64,000 nucleotides of DNA from contig JAURZM010000033.1 in assembly GCA_030653385.1 (NCBI GenBank), positions 1-64,000 on the forward strand. The letters run 5' to 3'. Position 1 is the stretch's first letter; each line of letters opens with the position of its first letter. The translations under genes and the position numbers were made by a program. Source of the DNA: Rubrivivax sp. GTDB taxonomy: Bacteria > Pseudomonadota > Gammaproteobacteria > Burkholderiales > Burkholderiaceae_C. The notes under the pieces were generated by a model that made no database searches, was not told the DNA's origin, and saw only the letters and a program-made list of their open reading frames with translations. Below are positions 26,153-34,577 of the stretch, in pieces.

Positions 26153-27414
26153 GGTTTCGACGGCGGCGGAGCGGCTTCGCTGCTGGAGCCGCTTGCGGCA
26201 TCGTCGGGCCAGAAACGCGGCAGGCCCAGGCGCCGGGCGGCTTCCTGCGCCGTGCTGCGCGCCTGCTGCGCCGTGGCCGCAGTCACGGTCAGGTGGCCCA
26301 TCTTGCGGCCCCGCCGCGCTTCCGTCTTGCCGTACAGGTGCAGGTGCACACCCGGCAGCGCCAGCACGGCGGCCCAGTCGGGTGTTTGCAACTGAGCGTC
26401 AGCACCGGCGAACCACAGGTCACCCAGAAGATTGAGCATGACCGCCGGTGAATGCTGGCGCGGCTGAACGAGCGGCAAGCCGGCCAGCGTGCGCACCTGC
26501 AGGTCGAATTGCGAGACATCGCAAGCGTCGATGCTGGCGTGCCCCGAGTTGTGCGGCCGCGGTGCCATCTCGTTGGCCACCAGCGAACCGTCGTTGAGCA
26601 CAAAAAACTCGACACACAGAACACCCACGTAAGCCAGCGTGTCGGCCAGCCGCGCGGCCAGTGCCAGTGCCTGAGCGCATTGCTCGGGCGACACATCGGG
26701 CGGCGGCACCTGCGTGAGCGCCAGGATGCCGTCGCGGTGCAGGTTCTGCTGCACCGGCAGGTGCACCTGCTGGCCGTCGGCACCACGTGCAACGATGACG
26801 CTGATCTCGCAGCGCAGCGACAGCCGCTGTTCCAGCACGCAGGGCACCGAACCCAGTTGCGCCCAGGCGGCGGGCAGTTCGGCCAGGGTATTGACCAGGA
26901 CCTGGCCCTTGCCGTCGTAGCCCAGGCTGGCGGTTTTCAGGATGCCCGGCAACAAGTTGGCCAGTTCGGGCCGGGCCACATCGTCGGTGTGGCCCAGCAA
27001 GGCATGCGGCGCACAAGGCACACCGGCCTGCAGGAAGCAGGCTTTTTCGCGCGCGCGATGCTGGCAGATCTCGACGGCATTGGCCGGTGGCGCGACGCGG
27101 CTGGCCTGAGCCAGTTGCCGCAGCGCGCCAGCCGGCACGTTTTCGAACTCGGTGGTCACGGCCTGGCAGAGCCGGCCCATGTCGGCCAAGGCTTGCGCAT
27201 CGGCATAAGGCGCTTGCAGGTGTCGGTCGGCCGCCACACCGGCCGGGCTGGCGCTGTCGGGTTCGAGAACGAACACGCGGTAACCCAGCACCTGCGCCGC
27301 GTGCACGAACATGCGACCGAGTTGGCCGCCACCCATCACACCGAGCACGCCTGCGCCGGGCATCACTGGCCCGGCACCCGGCGCAGCCGGGCCCTCACCC
27401 CGCGGTGCACTCAC
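26149..27414 (-). CDS. purK: N5-carboxyaminoimidazole ribonucleotide synthase
   Basis: PurK carboxylates aminoimidazole ribonucleotide with ATP and bicarbonate in purine synthesis, handing its product to PurE. The ATP-grasp enzyme shows [12 protein letters not shown] at the N terminus, [21 protein letters not shown] and the metal/ATP site [23 protein letters not shown]. Length 421 includes about 15 extra N-terminal residues and a C-terminal tail rich in Ser and Pro. Its GTG start overlaps the purE TGA (GTGA), so the pair is translationally coupled. Confidence 0.97.
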   Translation of the reverse strand: MSAPRGEGPAAPGAGPVMPGAGVLGVMGGGQLGRMFVHAAQVLGYRVFVLEPDSASPAGVAADRHLQAPYADAQALADMGRLCQAVTTEFENVPAGALRQLAQASRVAPPANAVEICQHRAREKACFLQAGVPCAPHALLGHTDDVARPELANLLPGILKTASLGYDGKGQVLVNTLAELPAAWAQLGSVPCVLEQRLSLRCEISVIVARGADGQQVHLPVQQNLHRDGILALTQVPPPDVSPEQCAQALALAARLADTLAYVGVLCVEFFVLNDGSLVANEMAPRPHNSGHASIDACDVSQFDLQVRTLAGLPLVQPRQHSPAVMLNLLGDLWFAGADAQLQTPDWAAVLALPGVHLHLYGKTEARRGRKMGHLTVTAATAQQARSTAQEAARRLGLPRFWPDDAASGSSSEAAPPPSKP

Positions 27415-27899
27415 TGCAGGTCCTGCGTCATGGCTCGGGCGGCTTCGGTCTGCTCGGTGCGGAAGGCCTGCAGGCGCTGCTGCATCACGGTGTCGCCGGC
27501 CGCCAGCATGGCCACGGCAAACAAGGCCGCATTGGCCGCGCCCGCAGGCCCGATGGCAAAGGTGGCCACCGGAATGCCCTTGGGCATTTGCACGATCGAG
27601 TACAGCGAATCCAGGCCGCTGAGCTGCTTGCTGGCCACGGGCACACCCAGCACCGGCACCGTGGTCTTGGCCGCCAGCATGCCCGGCAGGTGCGCCGCGC
27701 CGCCGGCACCCGCGATGATGGCGCGCAGACCCCGCGCCTGCGCCGTCTGGGCGTAGGCAAACATGTCGTCCGGCATGCGATGCGCGGAGACCACGCGCTT
27801 GTCGTAGGACACCTGAAAGCGGTCCAGGATTTCAGCCGCGTGACGCAAGGTTTCCCAATCGCTGGAGGAGCCCATTAGGAGGGCGATGGTGGGGGGCAT
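27411..27899 (-). CDS. purE: N5-carboxyaminoimidazole ribonucleotide mutase
   Basis: Class I PurE (162 residues) converts N5-CAIR to CAIR in purine synthesis. The signatures are [19 protein letters not shown] with the catalytic His, [14 protein letters not shown], and [15 protein letters not shown]. It forms an operon with purK and sua5 through 4-base overlaps. The lower-GC gene of unknown function ends only 30 bases upstream on the same strand and no clear promoter is visible in those 30 bases, so purE may depend on a promoter in or before that gene. Confidence 0.97.
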   Translation of the reverse strand: MPPTIALLMGSSSDWETLRHAAEILDRFQVSYDKRVVSAHRMPDDMFAYAQTAQARGLRAIIAGAGGAAHLPGMLAAKTTVPVLGVPVASKQLSGLDSLYSIVQMPKGIPVATFAIGPAGAANAALFAVAMLAAGDTVMQQRLQAFRTEQTEAARAMTQDLQ

Positions 27900-27929
27900 G
27901 GTGAATCGGGAGTTTTGGCAAGAGACACT

Positions 27930-29063
27930 TCAGGACGACGACGGCCGCCGATGACCTTGACCCGAAGTTGGCCCGGAGGCGAAGGCGGACAGCAGGCCGG
28001 ACAGGCGCCCAATTGTGACCTGATGCTCTTCAAGCGCGACTCTCGCCAATTCGCGAAGAGTCCTAGCTTGGTCGTAGTCTCCAGTGGTGGCGCTGTACTC
28101 GCTCAGGCTGTTCGAGATGAGGGCGCGGTCATCAGGATCGAAGTCGCCTGAGTTCATCGCCTTCGCTGCGCCAGCCATTTCAAGCGCTTGGTCGCCCTTT
28201 CCGATCTTCGCGAGGCAGAGCGCTTGGTCAGCGTACAAGAGCGCCAACTCTGCAGATCCGGCAGGCACGGCAGAGGACGCCAGAAGTGTGAGGATCGCGA
28301 CAGAGGCCTCTTCGAATCGGTCTTCCAGCATAAGAGCGCCAACGCTAGCCGAACGCAATAGATGGTCGAGCGACTTGAGCCGTGCCACAGCCTGATAGTT
28401 GATCGCGGATTTGACCTCGCCACCAATGAGTGCGACTTCTGTTCGCTCAAGCTCACCAGAAATCCGCTTCACACGACCATTCGAGACGTGCAACGCAGCG
28501 CGGTTGTAGGTGATTGCTCCAACAGCAGCTTGGTCCCCCAGGCGGCTAGCAGTGATTCTTGCATCTTCGTACCACACCCTCGCAGTTTGAGAGTTACCTA
28601 CGAAGTCAAATGCATCTCCCAGGACCAAAGCAAGTCGGCAAGCCGCTGTGCCATCGTCGGCGTCTAGGTTGGTAGCACAAGCCTGCATAGACTTCGCCAT
28701 GGACTCATAACGGCCAGCATTGAAATCCAAATGAGCCATCCATGCGCTTGTAAGAGCAATGAGTGGTCGCTCATGACAGGCAACGCTAATGAGGTTGGCC
28801 CGAAGGAGCCTGTCCCGGGCATTCGGATCAAGCTCCTTGAAGAACATCAGGAGTGCTTCCAGACACATCACGAGGATGGAGACTTGAGGACTGTGGCCAT
28901 CTCCAAACACCCTGCGCAACTCAATGCGGCGACTCTCCGCGTCCTCGAACTCCCCCACACGTGCCTGATAGCACGCAATTTGCGCTGACAGCACTGCTGA
29001 GCTAACGGGATCCGTCGTGGTGCTGAGCGTATGAAGCAGACGATTCAAGAGTGGTGAAGTCAT
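27930..29063 (-). CDS. TPR-like protein of unknown function, lower GC than neighbours
   Basis: A 377-residue predicted soluble protein without signal peptide or membrane segment. The sequence is helical pairs resembling TPR repeats (for example AQIACYQARVGEFEDAES, ALVLGDAFDFVGNSQTARVW, ALLYADQALCLAKIGKGDQALEMAG). I do not recognise a named family. Hand counts on several 60-base lines give 50-63% GC against about 70% in purE, and codon choice is less biased to G/C, suggesting recent acquisition. The last 15 residues are encoded by GC-rich sequence, which may be the junction. AAGG lies 5 bases before the ATG. A terminator for the gene behind it isolates its 5' side. Confidence 0.75.
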   Translation of the reverse strand: MTSPLLNRLLHTLSTTTDPVSSAVLSAQIACYQARVGEFEDAESRRIELRRVFGDGHSPQVSILVMCLEALLMFFKELDPNARDRLLRANLISVACHERPLIALTSAWMAHLDFNAGRYESMAKSMQACATNLDADDGTAACRLALVLGDAFDFVGNSQTARVWYEDARITASRLGDQAAVGAITYNRAALHVSNGRVKRISGELERTEVALIGGEVKSAINYQAVARLKSLDHLLRSASVGALMLEDRFEEASVAILTLLASSAVPAGSAELALLYADQALCLAKIGKGDQALEMAGAAKAMNSGDFDPDDRALISNSLSEYSATTGDYDQARTLRELARVALEEHQVTIGRLSGLLSAFASGPTSGQGHRRPSSS

Positions 29064-29150
29064 CGAGCCTTACTCCCTCTTGATGGATAGGTTCAAGAAT
29101 GCCGTTCAACACGTGCGTCGCGCTCGGAAGAGTATCAACCCTTGCGCAAC

Positions 29151-29181
29151 AAGAAAAAAGAGCCCAGCTTTCGCTGGGCTC
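29151..29181 (-). terminator. Rho-independent terminator of the H1-like gene
   Basis: On the minus strand a perfect 9-base stem, GAGCCCAGC (29160-29168 on +) with GCTGGGCTC (29173-29181), and a 4-base loop is followed directly by a T-run (CTTTTTTCTT, complement of 29151-29160). It begins 52 bases past the stop codon of the H1-like gene and is the clearest intrinsic terminator in the window. Confidence 0.9.
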
Positions 29182-29233
29182 CGTGGACCTGCTCGTCAGT
29201 TGCGAGAACCCTCGTCAACTGGCCGGCGATCTT

Positions 29234-29647
29234 TCAGGGCTTGTTGCCTGTCGGGAACGGCCAAGCCGCTGCCGGATTCAGCGTCGTCTTCGCAGGCGCA
29301 GGGGCAGCAGGGGCAGTGGGCGCGGCAGGGGCCGCCTTCTTCGCAGCCTTCTTGGCCGCAGGCTTCTTGGAGCCCGGCTTCTTCGCCGCAGCAGCCTTCT
29401 TCGCCGGCGCAGCCTTCTTCGCCGCCGCCTTCTTGGCCGGGGCTGCCTTCTTCGCCGGTGCAGCCTTCTTCGCTGCAGCCTTCTTGGCCGGTGCAGCCTT
29501 CTTCGCCGCCGCCTTCTTGGCCGGTGCAGCTTTCTTCGCTGCCGCCTTCTTGGCCGGTGCAGCCTTCTTCGCTGCTGCCTTCTTGGCCGGGGCGGCCTTT
29601 TTCGCCGCAGCCTTCTTGGCCGGGGCGGCCTTTTTCGCAGTTGCCAT
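29234..29647 (-). CDS. Histone H1-like Lys/Ala/Pro-rich DNA-binding protein
   Basis: A 137-residue, highly basic, low-complexity protein: residues 7-90 are six 11-residue units AAPAKKAAAKK plus shorter variants, then PGSKKPAAKK, a Pro/Ala hinge and the conserved tail LNPAAAWPFPTGNKP. This is the eukaryotic-H1-tail-like nucleoid protein found in Burkholderiales, expected to bind DNA non-specifically. AAGGAG lies six bases before ATG 29647, the best ribosome binding site in the window, suggesting strong expression. A terminator follows the gene, and a second T-tailed hairpin lies 24 bases upstream of its start. Repeat number is likely to vary between strains. Confidence 0.93.
   Translation of the reverse strand: MATAKKAAPAKKAAAKKAAPAKKAAAKKAAPAKKAAAKKAAPAKKAAAKKAAPAKKAAAKKAAPAKKAAPAKKAAAKKAAPAKKAAAAKKPGSKKPAAKKAAKKAAPAAPTAPAAPAPAKTTLNPAAAWPFPTGNKP
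29378..29629. repeat. 33-base tandem repeats in the H1-like gene
   Basis: The DNA coding for residues 7-90 of the H1-like protein is a degenerate tandem array with a 33-base unit (11 codons), with one 18-base partial unit. Copies differ at synonymous positions (GCCGGTGCAGC versus GCCGGGGCGGC), so the protein repeat is better conserved than the DNA. Confidence 0.9.
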
Positions 29648-29900
29648 AACGATCTCCTTGATCAAGTTACAAAAAACGCCGCGCCACGTCTGGCAGCGCG
29701 GTGATTCATCGCCCGGTGGTCTGCCGAAGAGCCAAAGCTCCCTGGCGGTCGCCCCAGTGCGATGAACGGGGTCACGAGCCTGGGCGCGATCTGACGCCGG
29801 CCTTGGCTCGTAATTCTTGATCTCTCACGCTCACACGATCGACGCAGCGCGGCGGCTGCATCGACCCTGCTTGGCAGTGACGGTGTCGTGTGCTGAATGC
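29648..29900. other. Spacer between nrdB and the H1-like gene
   Basis: These 253 bases hold no convincing coding frame. They contain the H1 ribosome binding site (29653-29658 on +), the T-tailed hairpin at 29671-29702 and a second small stem (GAGC-CAAA-GCTC near 29729). Any H1 promoter must lie here; I could not find a -35/-10 pair good enough to name. Confidence 0.7.
29671..29702 (-). terminator. T-tailed hairpin after nrdB, just before the H1-like gene
   Basis: On the minus strand a GC stem (arms CCGCG and CGCGG with inner CCA/TGG pairs) is followed by C-G and six T (complement of 29671-29676). It lies about 200 bases past the nrdB stop and 24 bases before the H1 start codon. It can be the nrdB terminator, or an attenuator in the H1 leader if the H1 promoter is further upstream. 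Confidence 0.7.
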
Positions 29901-31190
29901 TCAGTCCCACGCCAGCGCACCGCCGGTCTGGTAGTCGATGACACGCGTCTCGAAGAAGTTGCGTTCCTTCTTCAGATCGATCATCTCGCTCATCCAGGGA
30001 AACGGGTTTTCCTCGTTGGGGAACAGCGGCTCCAGGCCGATCTGCGTGGCACGCCGGTTGGCGATGTACCGCAGGTAGCCCTTGAACATATTGGCATTCA
30101 GGCCCAGCACACCACGTGGCATGGTGTCTTCGGCGTAGCGGTATTCCAGTTCGACTGCCTTCTCAAACAAAGCCTTGATTTCGGCCTTGAATGTCAAGGT
30201 CCACAAATGCGGGTTCTCGAGCTTGATCTGGTTGATCAGGTCGATGCCGAAGTTGCAGTGCATGGACTCGTCGCGCAGGATGTACTGGTACTGCTCGGCA
30301 GCACCGGTCATCTTGTTCTGGCGGCCCATCGACAGGATCTGCGTGAAGCCCACGTAGAAGAACAGGCCTTCCATCAGGCAGGCAAAGACGATCAGGCTCT
30401 TCAGCAGTGTCTGGTCGGTCTCGGGCGTGCCGGTGTGGAAGTGCGGGTCCATGATCGCGTCGATGAACGGAATCAGGAACTCGTCTTTCTCGCGAATGGA
30501 CGCCACCTCGTGGTAAGCGTTGAAGATCTCGCTTTCATCCAGCCCGAGGCTTTCGACGATGTACTGGTAGGCGTGTGTGTGGATCGCCTCTTCGAAAGCC
30601 TGCCGCAACAGGAACTGCCGACACTCGGGCGCCGTGATGTGGCGGTAGGTGCCCAGCACGATGTTGTTGGCGGCCAGCGAATCGGCGGTGACGAAAAAGC
30701 CCAGGTTGCGCTTGATGATGCGGCGCTCGTCTTCGGTCAGGCCGTTCGGGTCTTTCCAGGTCGCGATGTCGCGCGACATGTTGACCTCGTTCGGCATCCA
30801 GTGGTTGGCACAGCTGGACAGGTACTTCTCCCAAGCCCACTTGTACTTGAACGGCACCAACTGGTTGACGTCGGTCTGGCCGTTGATGATGCGCTTGTCG
30901 GCAGCGTTCACACGGCGCGTCGAGGGGGCTGCGGCAAGTTGCGGGGTTCGGATTTGCTGCGCCTTGGCCTGCACGACCGCCTGCGCTTTTGCCAGCGTGC
31001 CTGTCTGCGCAGTTGACTGCGCAGTTGCCGGTGCCAGCGTCACTGAAGAGGCGGCTGATGGGTGCATTGCGCCGTCAGCGAAAACCGGTGCAGAGACCGG
31101 CTCGCGTGGCGCCACCGATGGGGTGACGCGCGGCGCGAGGCTTGGCGCGTGATTCGAACTGTTTTTGACTTCGTCTTCCCAGACCAGCAT
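29901..31190 (-). CDS. nrdB: Ribonucleotide reductase class Ia, beta subunit
   Basis: NrdB holds the di-iron tyrosyl radical that starts ribonucleotide reduction by NrdA. The iron ligands are in EEAIHTHAY and RDESMHCNF; the Tyr of HAY aligns with the radical Tyr122 of E. coli. The C-terminal tail that docks on NrdA is present ([16 protein letters not shown]). An N-terminal extension of about 85 residues, rich in Ala, Thr, Val and Gln, precedes the core and is absent from E. coli NrdB. ATG at 31190 is supported by a promoter 23 bases upstream; the frame extends to 31241 but that part would not be transcribed. Confidence 0.96.
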   Translation of the reverse strand: MLVWEDEVKNSSNHAPSLAPRVTPSVAPREPVSAPVFADGAMHPSAASSVTLAPATAQSTAQTGTLAKAQAVVQAKAQQIRTPQLAAAPSTRRVNAADKRIINGQTDVNQLVPFKYKWAWEKYLSSCANHWMPNEVNMSRDIATWKDPNGLTEDERRIIKRNLGFFVTADSLAANNIVLGTYRHITAPECRQFLLRQAFEEAIHTHAYQYIVESLGLDESEIFNAYHEVASIREKDEFLIPFIDAIMDPHFHTGTPETDQTLLKSLIVFACLMEGLFFYVGFTQILSMGRQNKMTGAAEQYQYILRDESMHCNFGIDLINQIKLENPHLWTLTFKAEIKALFEKAVELEYRYAEDTMPRGVLGLNANMFKGYLRYIANRRATQIGLEPLFPNEENPFPWMSEMIDLKKERNFFETRVIDYQTGGALAWD

Positions 31191-31212
31191 GTGCGTATGT
31201 CCTGTCTTTCGA

Positions 31213-31241
31213 ATTATCCGAGTGTTGCTCGCAAACACCAA
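31213..31241 (-). promoter_or_regulatory. nrdB promoter with overlapping inverted repeat
   Basis: Read on the minus strand, TTGGTG (31236-31241) and GATAAT (31213-31218) are exactly 17 bases apart, a sigma-70-like promoter giving a leader of about 16 bases. An inverted repeat GTGTT-N7-AACAC (31222-31238) covers the spacer and part of the -35, a good position for a repressor. nrdB can thus be transcribed separately from nrdA. Confidence 0.7.
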
Positions 31242-31417
31242 GCACTGGTTGACTTTGCGACGTTCTCGTTGTTGCAGCAGCGCATCGACTCACGCTGCTT
31301 GCGTGGCCGATGCGATGACTGCTTCACGGTGTGAGTGATGTGTGAGAACTGCGCGGAAGCGCGTTGATGCGGTCACTTCGTGTGCACGGGCACACATCGC
31401 CGGCTCCGCTCGTTTGG

Positions 31418-31445
31418 CATGTGTGGCAGTCCATGTGTGGCAGTC
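31418..31445. repeat. 14-base perfect tandem repeat after nrdA
   Basis: CATGTGTGGCAGTC occurs twice without a gap (31418-31431, 31432-31445), ending on the base before the nrdA stop codon. It may be a recent slippage event. Confidence 0.9.
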
Positions 31446-34334
31446 CTATTGGCAAGCCTCGCAGTCCGGGTCGTCGATCGAACAGAACTTGACGTCGCTT
31501 GCCGGCTCGCTGGAAGCCGCAGCGGCCGCGCTCGATTGTGTGTTGGACACCGCGTTCAGCGCGCCCGGCGCCACGGTCGACTTCTCGGAATAGGTGGCGC
31601 TCGTGGTGCGCAGGTAGTAGGTGGTCTTCAAGCCACGCAGCCACGCCAGCTTGTAGGTTTCATCGAGCTTGCGGCCCGATGCACCGGCCATGTAGATGTT
31701 CAGCGACTGCGCCTGGTCGATCCACTTCTGGCGCCGCGAACCGGCTTCCACCAGCCACTGGGCGTCGACCTCGAAGGCCGTGCCGTACAGGCGCTTCAGC
31801 TCTTCGGGCACACGGTCGATGGGACGCAGCGAACCGTCGAAGTGCTTCAGGTCCATGACCATCACATCGTCCCACAGACCCAGCTTCTTCAGGTCGCGCA
31901 CGAGGTACTCGTTGATGACCGTGAATTCGCCCGACAGATTGCTCTTCACCGAAAGGTTGGCGAAGCTGGGTTCGATGGACGCGTCGACACCGATGATGTT
32001 GCTGATGGTGGCCGTGGGCGCAATGGCCACGCAGTTGCTGTTGCGCATGCCGTGTTCGGCGATGCGGGCACGCAGCGCGTCCCATTCCAGCGTGCTGGAC
32101 CGATCGACCTGCACGTACTGCGCACCCCCGCGCGCCTCGGCCAGCAGGTCCAGCGAATCCTGCGGCAGGATGCCACGGTCCCACAGGCTGCCGCGGTAGC
32201 TGCTATAGCGGCCGCGCTCTTCGGCCAGTTCGGTGCTGGCCCAGTAGGCGTGGTAACAGACGGCTTCCATGCTGCGGTCGGCAAACTCCACCGCTTCGGT
32301 GCTGGCGTAGGGCAGGCGCAGCTGGTACAGGCAGTCCTGGAAACCCATGATGCCCAGGCCCACCGGCCGGTGGCGCAGGTTGCTGTCACGCGCTTTCTTG
32401 ACGGCGTAGTAGTTGATGTCGATCACGTTGTCGAGCATGCGCATGGCCGTGGCCGTGGTGCGCTTGAGCTTGACCTGGTCGATCGTCTTGACACCATCGA
32501 CGTCCTTCAAGTGCTGCACCAGGTTCACGCTGCCCAGGTTGCACACCGCGATCTCGGTGTCGCTGGTGTTGAGCGTGATCTCGGTGCACAGGTTGGAGCT
32601 GTGCACCACGCCCACGTGCTGCTGCGGGCTGCGCACATTGCAGGCGTCCTTGAAGGTGATCCAAGGGTGGCCGGTTTCGAACAGCATCGACAGCATCTTG
32701 CGCCAAAGGTCCTTGGCCGGCATGCGCTTGAAGAGCTTGATCTCGCCGCGGTCGACCTTGGCTTCATAGGCGGTGTAGGCTTCTTCGAAGGCACGCCCGA
32801 ACTTGTCGTGCAGGTCGGGGGTGGTGCTGGGGCTGAACAGCGTCCAGTCGCCGCCTTCCACGACACGGCGCATGAAGAGGTCGGGAATCCAGTTGGCGGT
32901 GTTCATGTCGTGTGTGCGCCGGCGGTCGTCGCCAGTGTTCTTGCGCAACTCCAGGAACTCTTCCAGGTCGAGGTGCCAGCTTTCCAGGTAGGCGCACACC
33001 GCGCCCTTGCGCTTGCCGCCCTGGTTGACGGCCACCGCCGTGTCGTTGACCACCTTCAGGAAGGGCACCACGCCCTGGCTCTTGCCATTGGTGCCCTTGA
33101 TGTAGCTGCCCAGCGCGCGCACGCGGGTCCAGTCATTGCCCAGGCCGCCGGCAAACTTGGACAGCAGCGCGTTTTCCTTCAACGCTTCGTAGATGCCGTC
33201 CAGGTCGTCGGCCACCGTCGTCAGGTAGCAACTGCTGAGCTGGCTGCGGCGTGTGCCGCTGTTGAACAGCGTGGGTGTGCTGCTCATGAAGTCGAAGCTG
33301 GACAGGACGTTGTAGAACTCGATGGCACGTGCCTCGCGATCGATCTCGTTCAGGCTCAGGCCCATGGCCACGCGCATGAAAAAGGCCTGCGGCATTTCGA
33401 TGCGCTGTTCATCGATATGCAGGAAATAGCGGTCGTACAGGGTCTGCAGACCCAGGTAGTCGAACTGCAGGTCGCGGCTGGCGTCGATGGCCGCGCCCAG
33501 GCGCACCATGTCGAACTGCATCAGCTTCTCGTCCAGCAATTCGGCCTGCACACCCTTCTTGATGAACTGCGGGAAGTACTCGGCGTAACGCTCGCTCATC
33601 TGCGCCTGCGTGACCTCGCCGCCCAGAATCTCGCGGCGGATGGTGTGCAGCAGCAGCCGCGCAGTGGCCCGTGTGTACGAGGGCTCTTTTTCGATCATGG
33701 TGCGCGCGGCCAGGATGGCGGCCTTGTAGACCTCGTCGATGGGCACGCCGTCGTACAGGTTGCGACGTGTCTCGGCCAGGATGGGCTCGGCACCCACGTC
33801 GGCGCCCAGGCCGGCACAAGCCGATTCGACCAGGCCACGCAGCGCGTCCATGTCCAACGGCACCCGCTGGCCGCCTTCCAGCACATGCAGTTCGGCCGCC
33901 TTCACCGGCGCGGGCGTGCCCTGGCGCGCACGCTCCTGCGAACGCCGCTCGCGGTACAGCACGTAGGCACGCGCCACTTCGTGGTGGCCGCTGCGCATGA
34001 GGCCGAGTTCGACGTGGTCCTGCACGTCTTCGATGTGGAAGGTGCCACCGCCTGGGCGCGAGCGCAGCAGCGCACGCACCACCGCTTCGGTCAGGCTTTC
34101 CACCGTTTCACGCACGCTCGCCGATGCCGCACCTTGGGTGCCGTGCACGGCCAGGAAGGCCTTCATCAGCGCAACCGCGATCTTGTTGGGCTCGAAGCCC
34201 ACCACCGCGCCGTTGCGCCGGATGATCTGGTAGCCGACGTAGGTGTTGTTCAGTGCGCCGACAGTGCTGGTCGCCGCTGCCGGGTTGCGTGCGGTGGTGG
34301 CGCCGGGCGCCGCGGTGGTCTGGACAGATTGCAT
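31446..34334 (-). CDS. nrdA: Ribonucleotide reductase class Ia, alpha subunit
   Basis: NrdA (962 residues) reduces ribonucleoside diphosphates to deoxyribonucleotides. An N-terminal ATP-cone (IIRRNGAVVGFEPNKIAVAL onward) gives allosteric control of activity; the barrel has NSGTRRSQLSSCYL and SNLCTEITLN with active-site cysteines, and the C terminus ends DDPDCEACQ, whose CxxC relays electrons from thioredoxin or glutaredoxin. A Pro/Thr/Ala-rich stretch of about 30 residues precedes the cone. AGAGGGG six bases upstream supports ATG 34334. It has its own promoter and a leader of about 220 bases. nrdB follows 255 bases later. Confidence 0.97.
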   Translation of the reverse strand: MQSVQTTAAPGATTARNPAAATSTVGALNNTYVGYQIIRRNGAVVGFEPNKIAVALMKAFLAVHGTQGAASASVRETVESLTEAVVRALLRSRPGGGTFHIEDVQDHVELGLMRSGHHEVARAYVLYRERRSQERARQGTPAPVKAAELHVLEGGQRVPLDMDALRGLVESACAGLGADVGAEPILAETRRNLYDGVPIDEVYKAAILAARTMIEKEPSYTRATARLLLHTIRREILGGEVTQAQMSERYAEYFPQFIKKGVQAELLDEKLMQFDMVRLGAAIDASRDLQFDYLGLQTLYDRYFLHIDEQRIEMPQAFFMRVAMGLSLNEIDREARAIEFYNVLSSFDFMSSTPTLFNSGTRRSQLSSCYLTTVADDLDGIYEALKENALLSKFAGGLGNDWTRVRALGSYIKGTNGKSQGVVPFLKVVNDTAVAVNQGGKRKGAVCAYLESWHLDLEEFLELRKNTGDDRRRTHDMNTANWIPDLFMRRVVEGGDWTLFSPSTTPDLHDKFGRAFEEAYTAYEAKVDRGEIKLFKRMPAKDLWRKMLSMLFETGHPWITFKDACNVRSPQQHVGVVHSSNLCTEITLNTSDTEIAVCNLGSVNLVQHLKDVDGVKTIDQVKLKRTTATAMRMLDNVIDINYYAVKKARDSNLRHRPVGLGIMGFQDCLYQLRLPYASTEAVEFADRSMEAVCYHAYWASTELAEERGRYSSYRGSLWDRGILPQDSLDLLAEARGGAQYVQVDRSSTLEWDALRARIAEHGMRNSNCVAIAPTATISNIIGVDASIEPSFANLSVKSNLSGEFTVINEYLVRDLKKLGLWDDVMVMDLKHFDGSLRPIDRVPEELKRLYGTAFEVDAQWLVEAGSRRQKWIDQAQSLNIYMAGASGRKLDETYKLAWLRGLKTTYYLRTTSATYSEKSTVAPGALNAVSNTQSSAAAAASSEPASDVKFCSIDDPDCEACQ

Positions 34335-34561
34335 TCAATCCCCTCTGGATTTATGGGTGGCTTGTTGTGGTGCCGACTGCAGGTCGTGTGGGCCGAAAAG
34401 GCTGGACGGGGCCGGTGACCCGGTCGACATCAAGGTGGTGTGATGTGCAGCCAGTGGACCGGCAGGAGCGGGCGGCGAAATCAGGCGGAGAGGCCGGGTG
34501 GTGAGGTCGAAACAGTGAAGGCGAATTGCCAATGTCGCTGTCACACGTTGATCACAGGCAA

Positions 34562-34577
34562 GCACTATATCTGGGGT
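34562..34577 (-). promoter_or_regulatory. NrdR-box-like element over the nrdA -10
   Basis: The 16 bases match 12 positions of the NrdR consensus (ACACWATATATWGTGT, from memory), including the CACTATAT core, and overlap the -10 hexamer. NrdR sites normally come in pairs; a second candidate about 19 bases away (34543-34558) matches only weakly. Repression by NrdR is inferred. Confidence 0.5.

Larger units (their letters stand above)
31191..31445. other. Spacer between nrdA and nrdB
   Basis: The 255 bases between the two reductase genes carry the nrdB promoter, a 6-base stem GTGTGC/GCACAC (31380-31395) without a T-run, and a perfect 14-base tandem duplication touching the nrdA stop codon. No coding frame is credible. 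Confidence 0.75.

Noticed and set aside
29378..29629. Repeat array considered as a CRISPR or non-coding minisatellite
   Set aside because: There are no unique spacers of constant length; the period is a multiple of three and encodes the well-known Lys-Ala-Pro repeats of an H1-like protein.
31380..34418. A 1012-residue open frame on the plus strand antisense to nrdA
   Set aside because: Its translation is His/Gln/Val/Ala-rich without any recognisable domain; such long shadow frames arise in GC-rich coding DNA because stop codons are rare opposite biased codons. NrdA on the other strand is unmistakable.
34335..34557. nrdA leader considered as a cobalamin riboswitch
   Set aside because: No B12-box-like sequence is visible and class Ia reductase does not use cobalamin.
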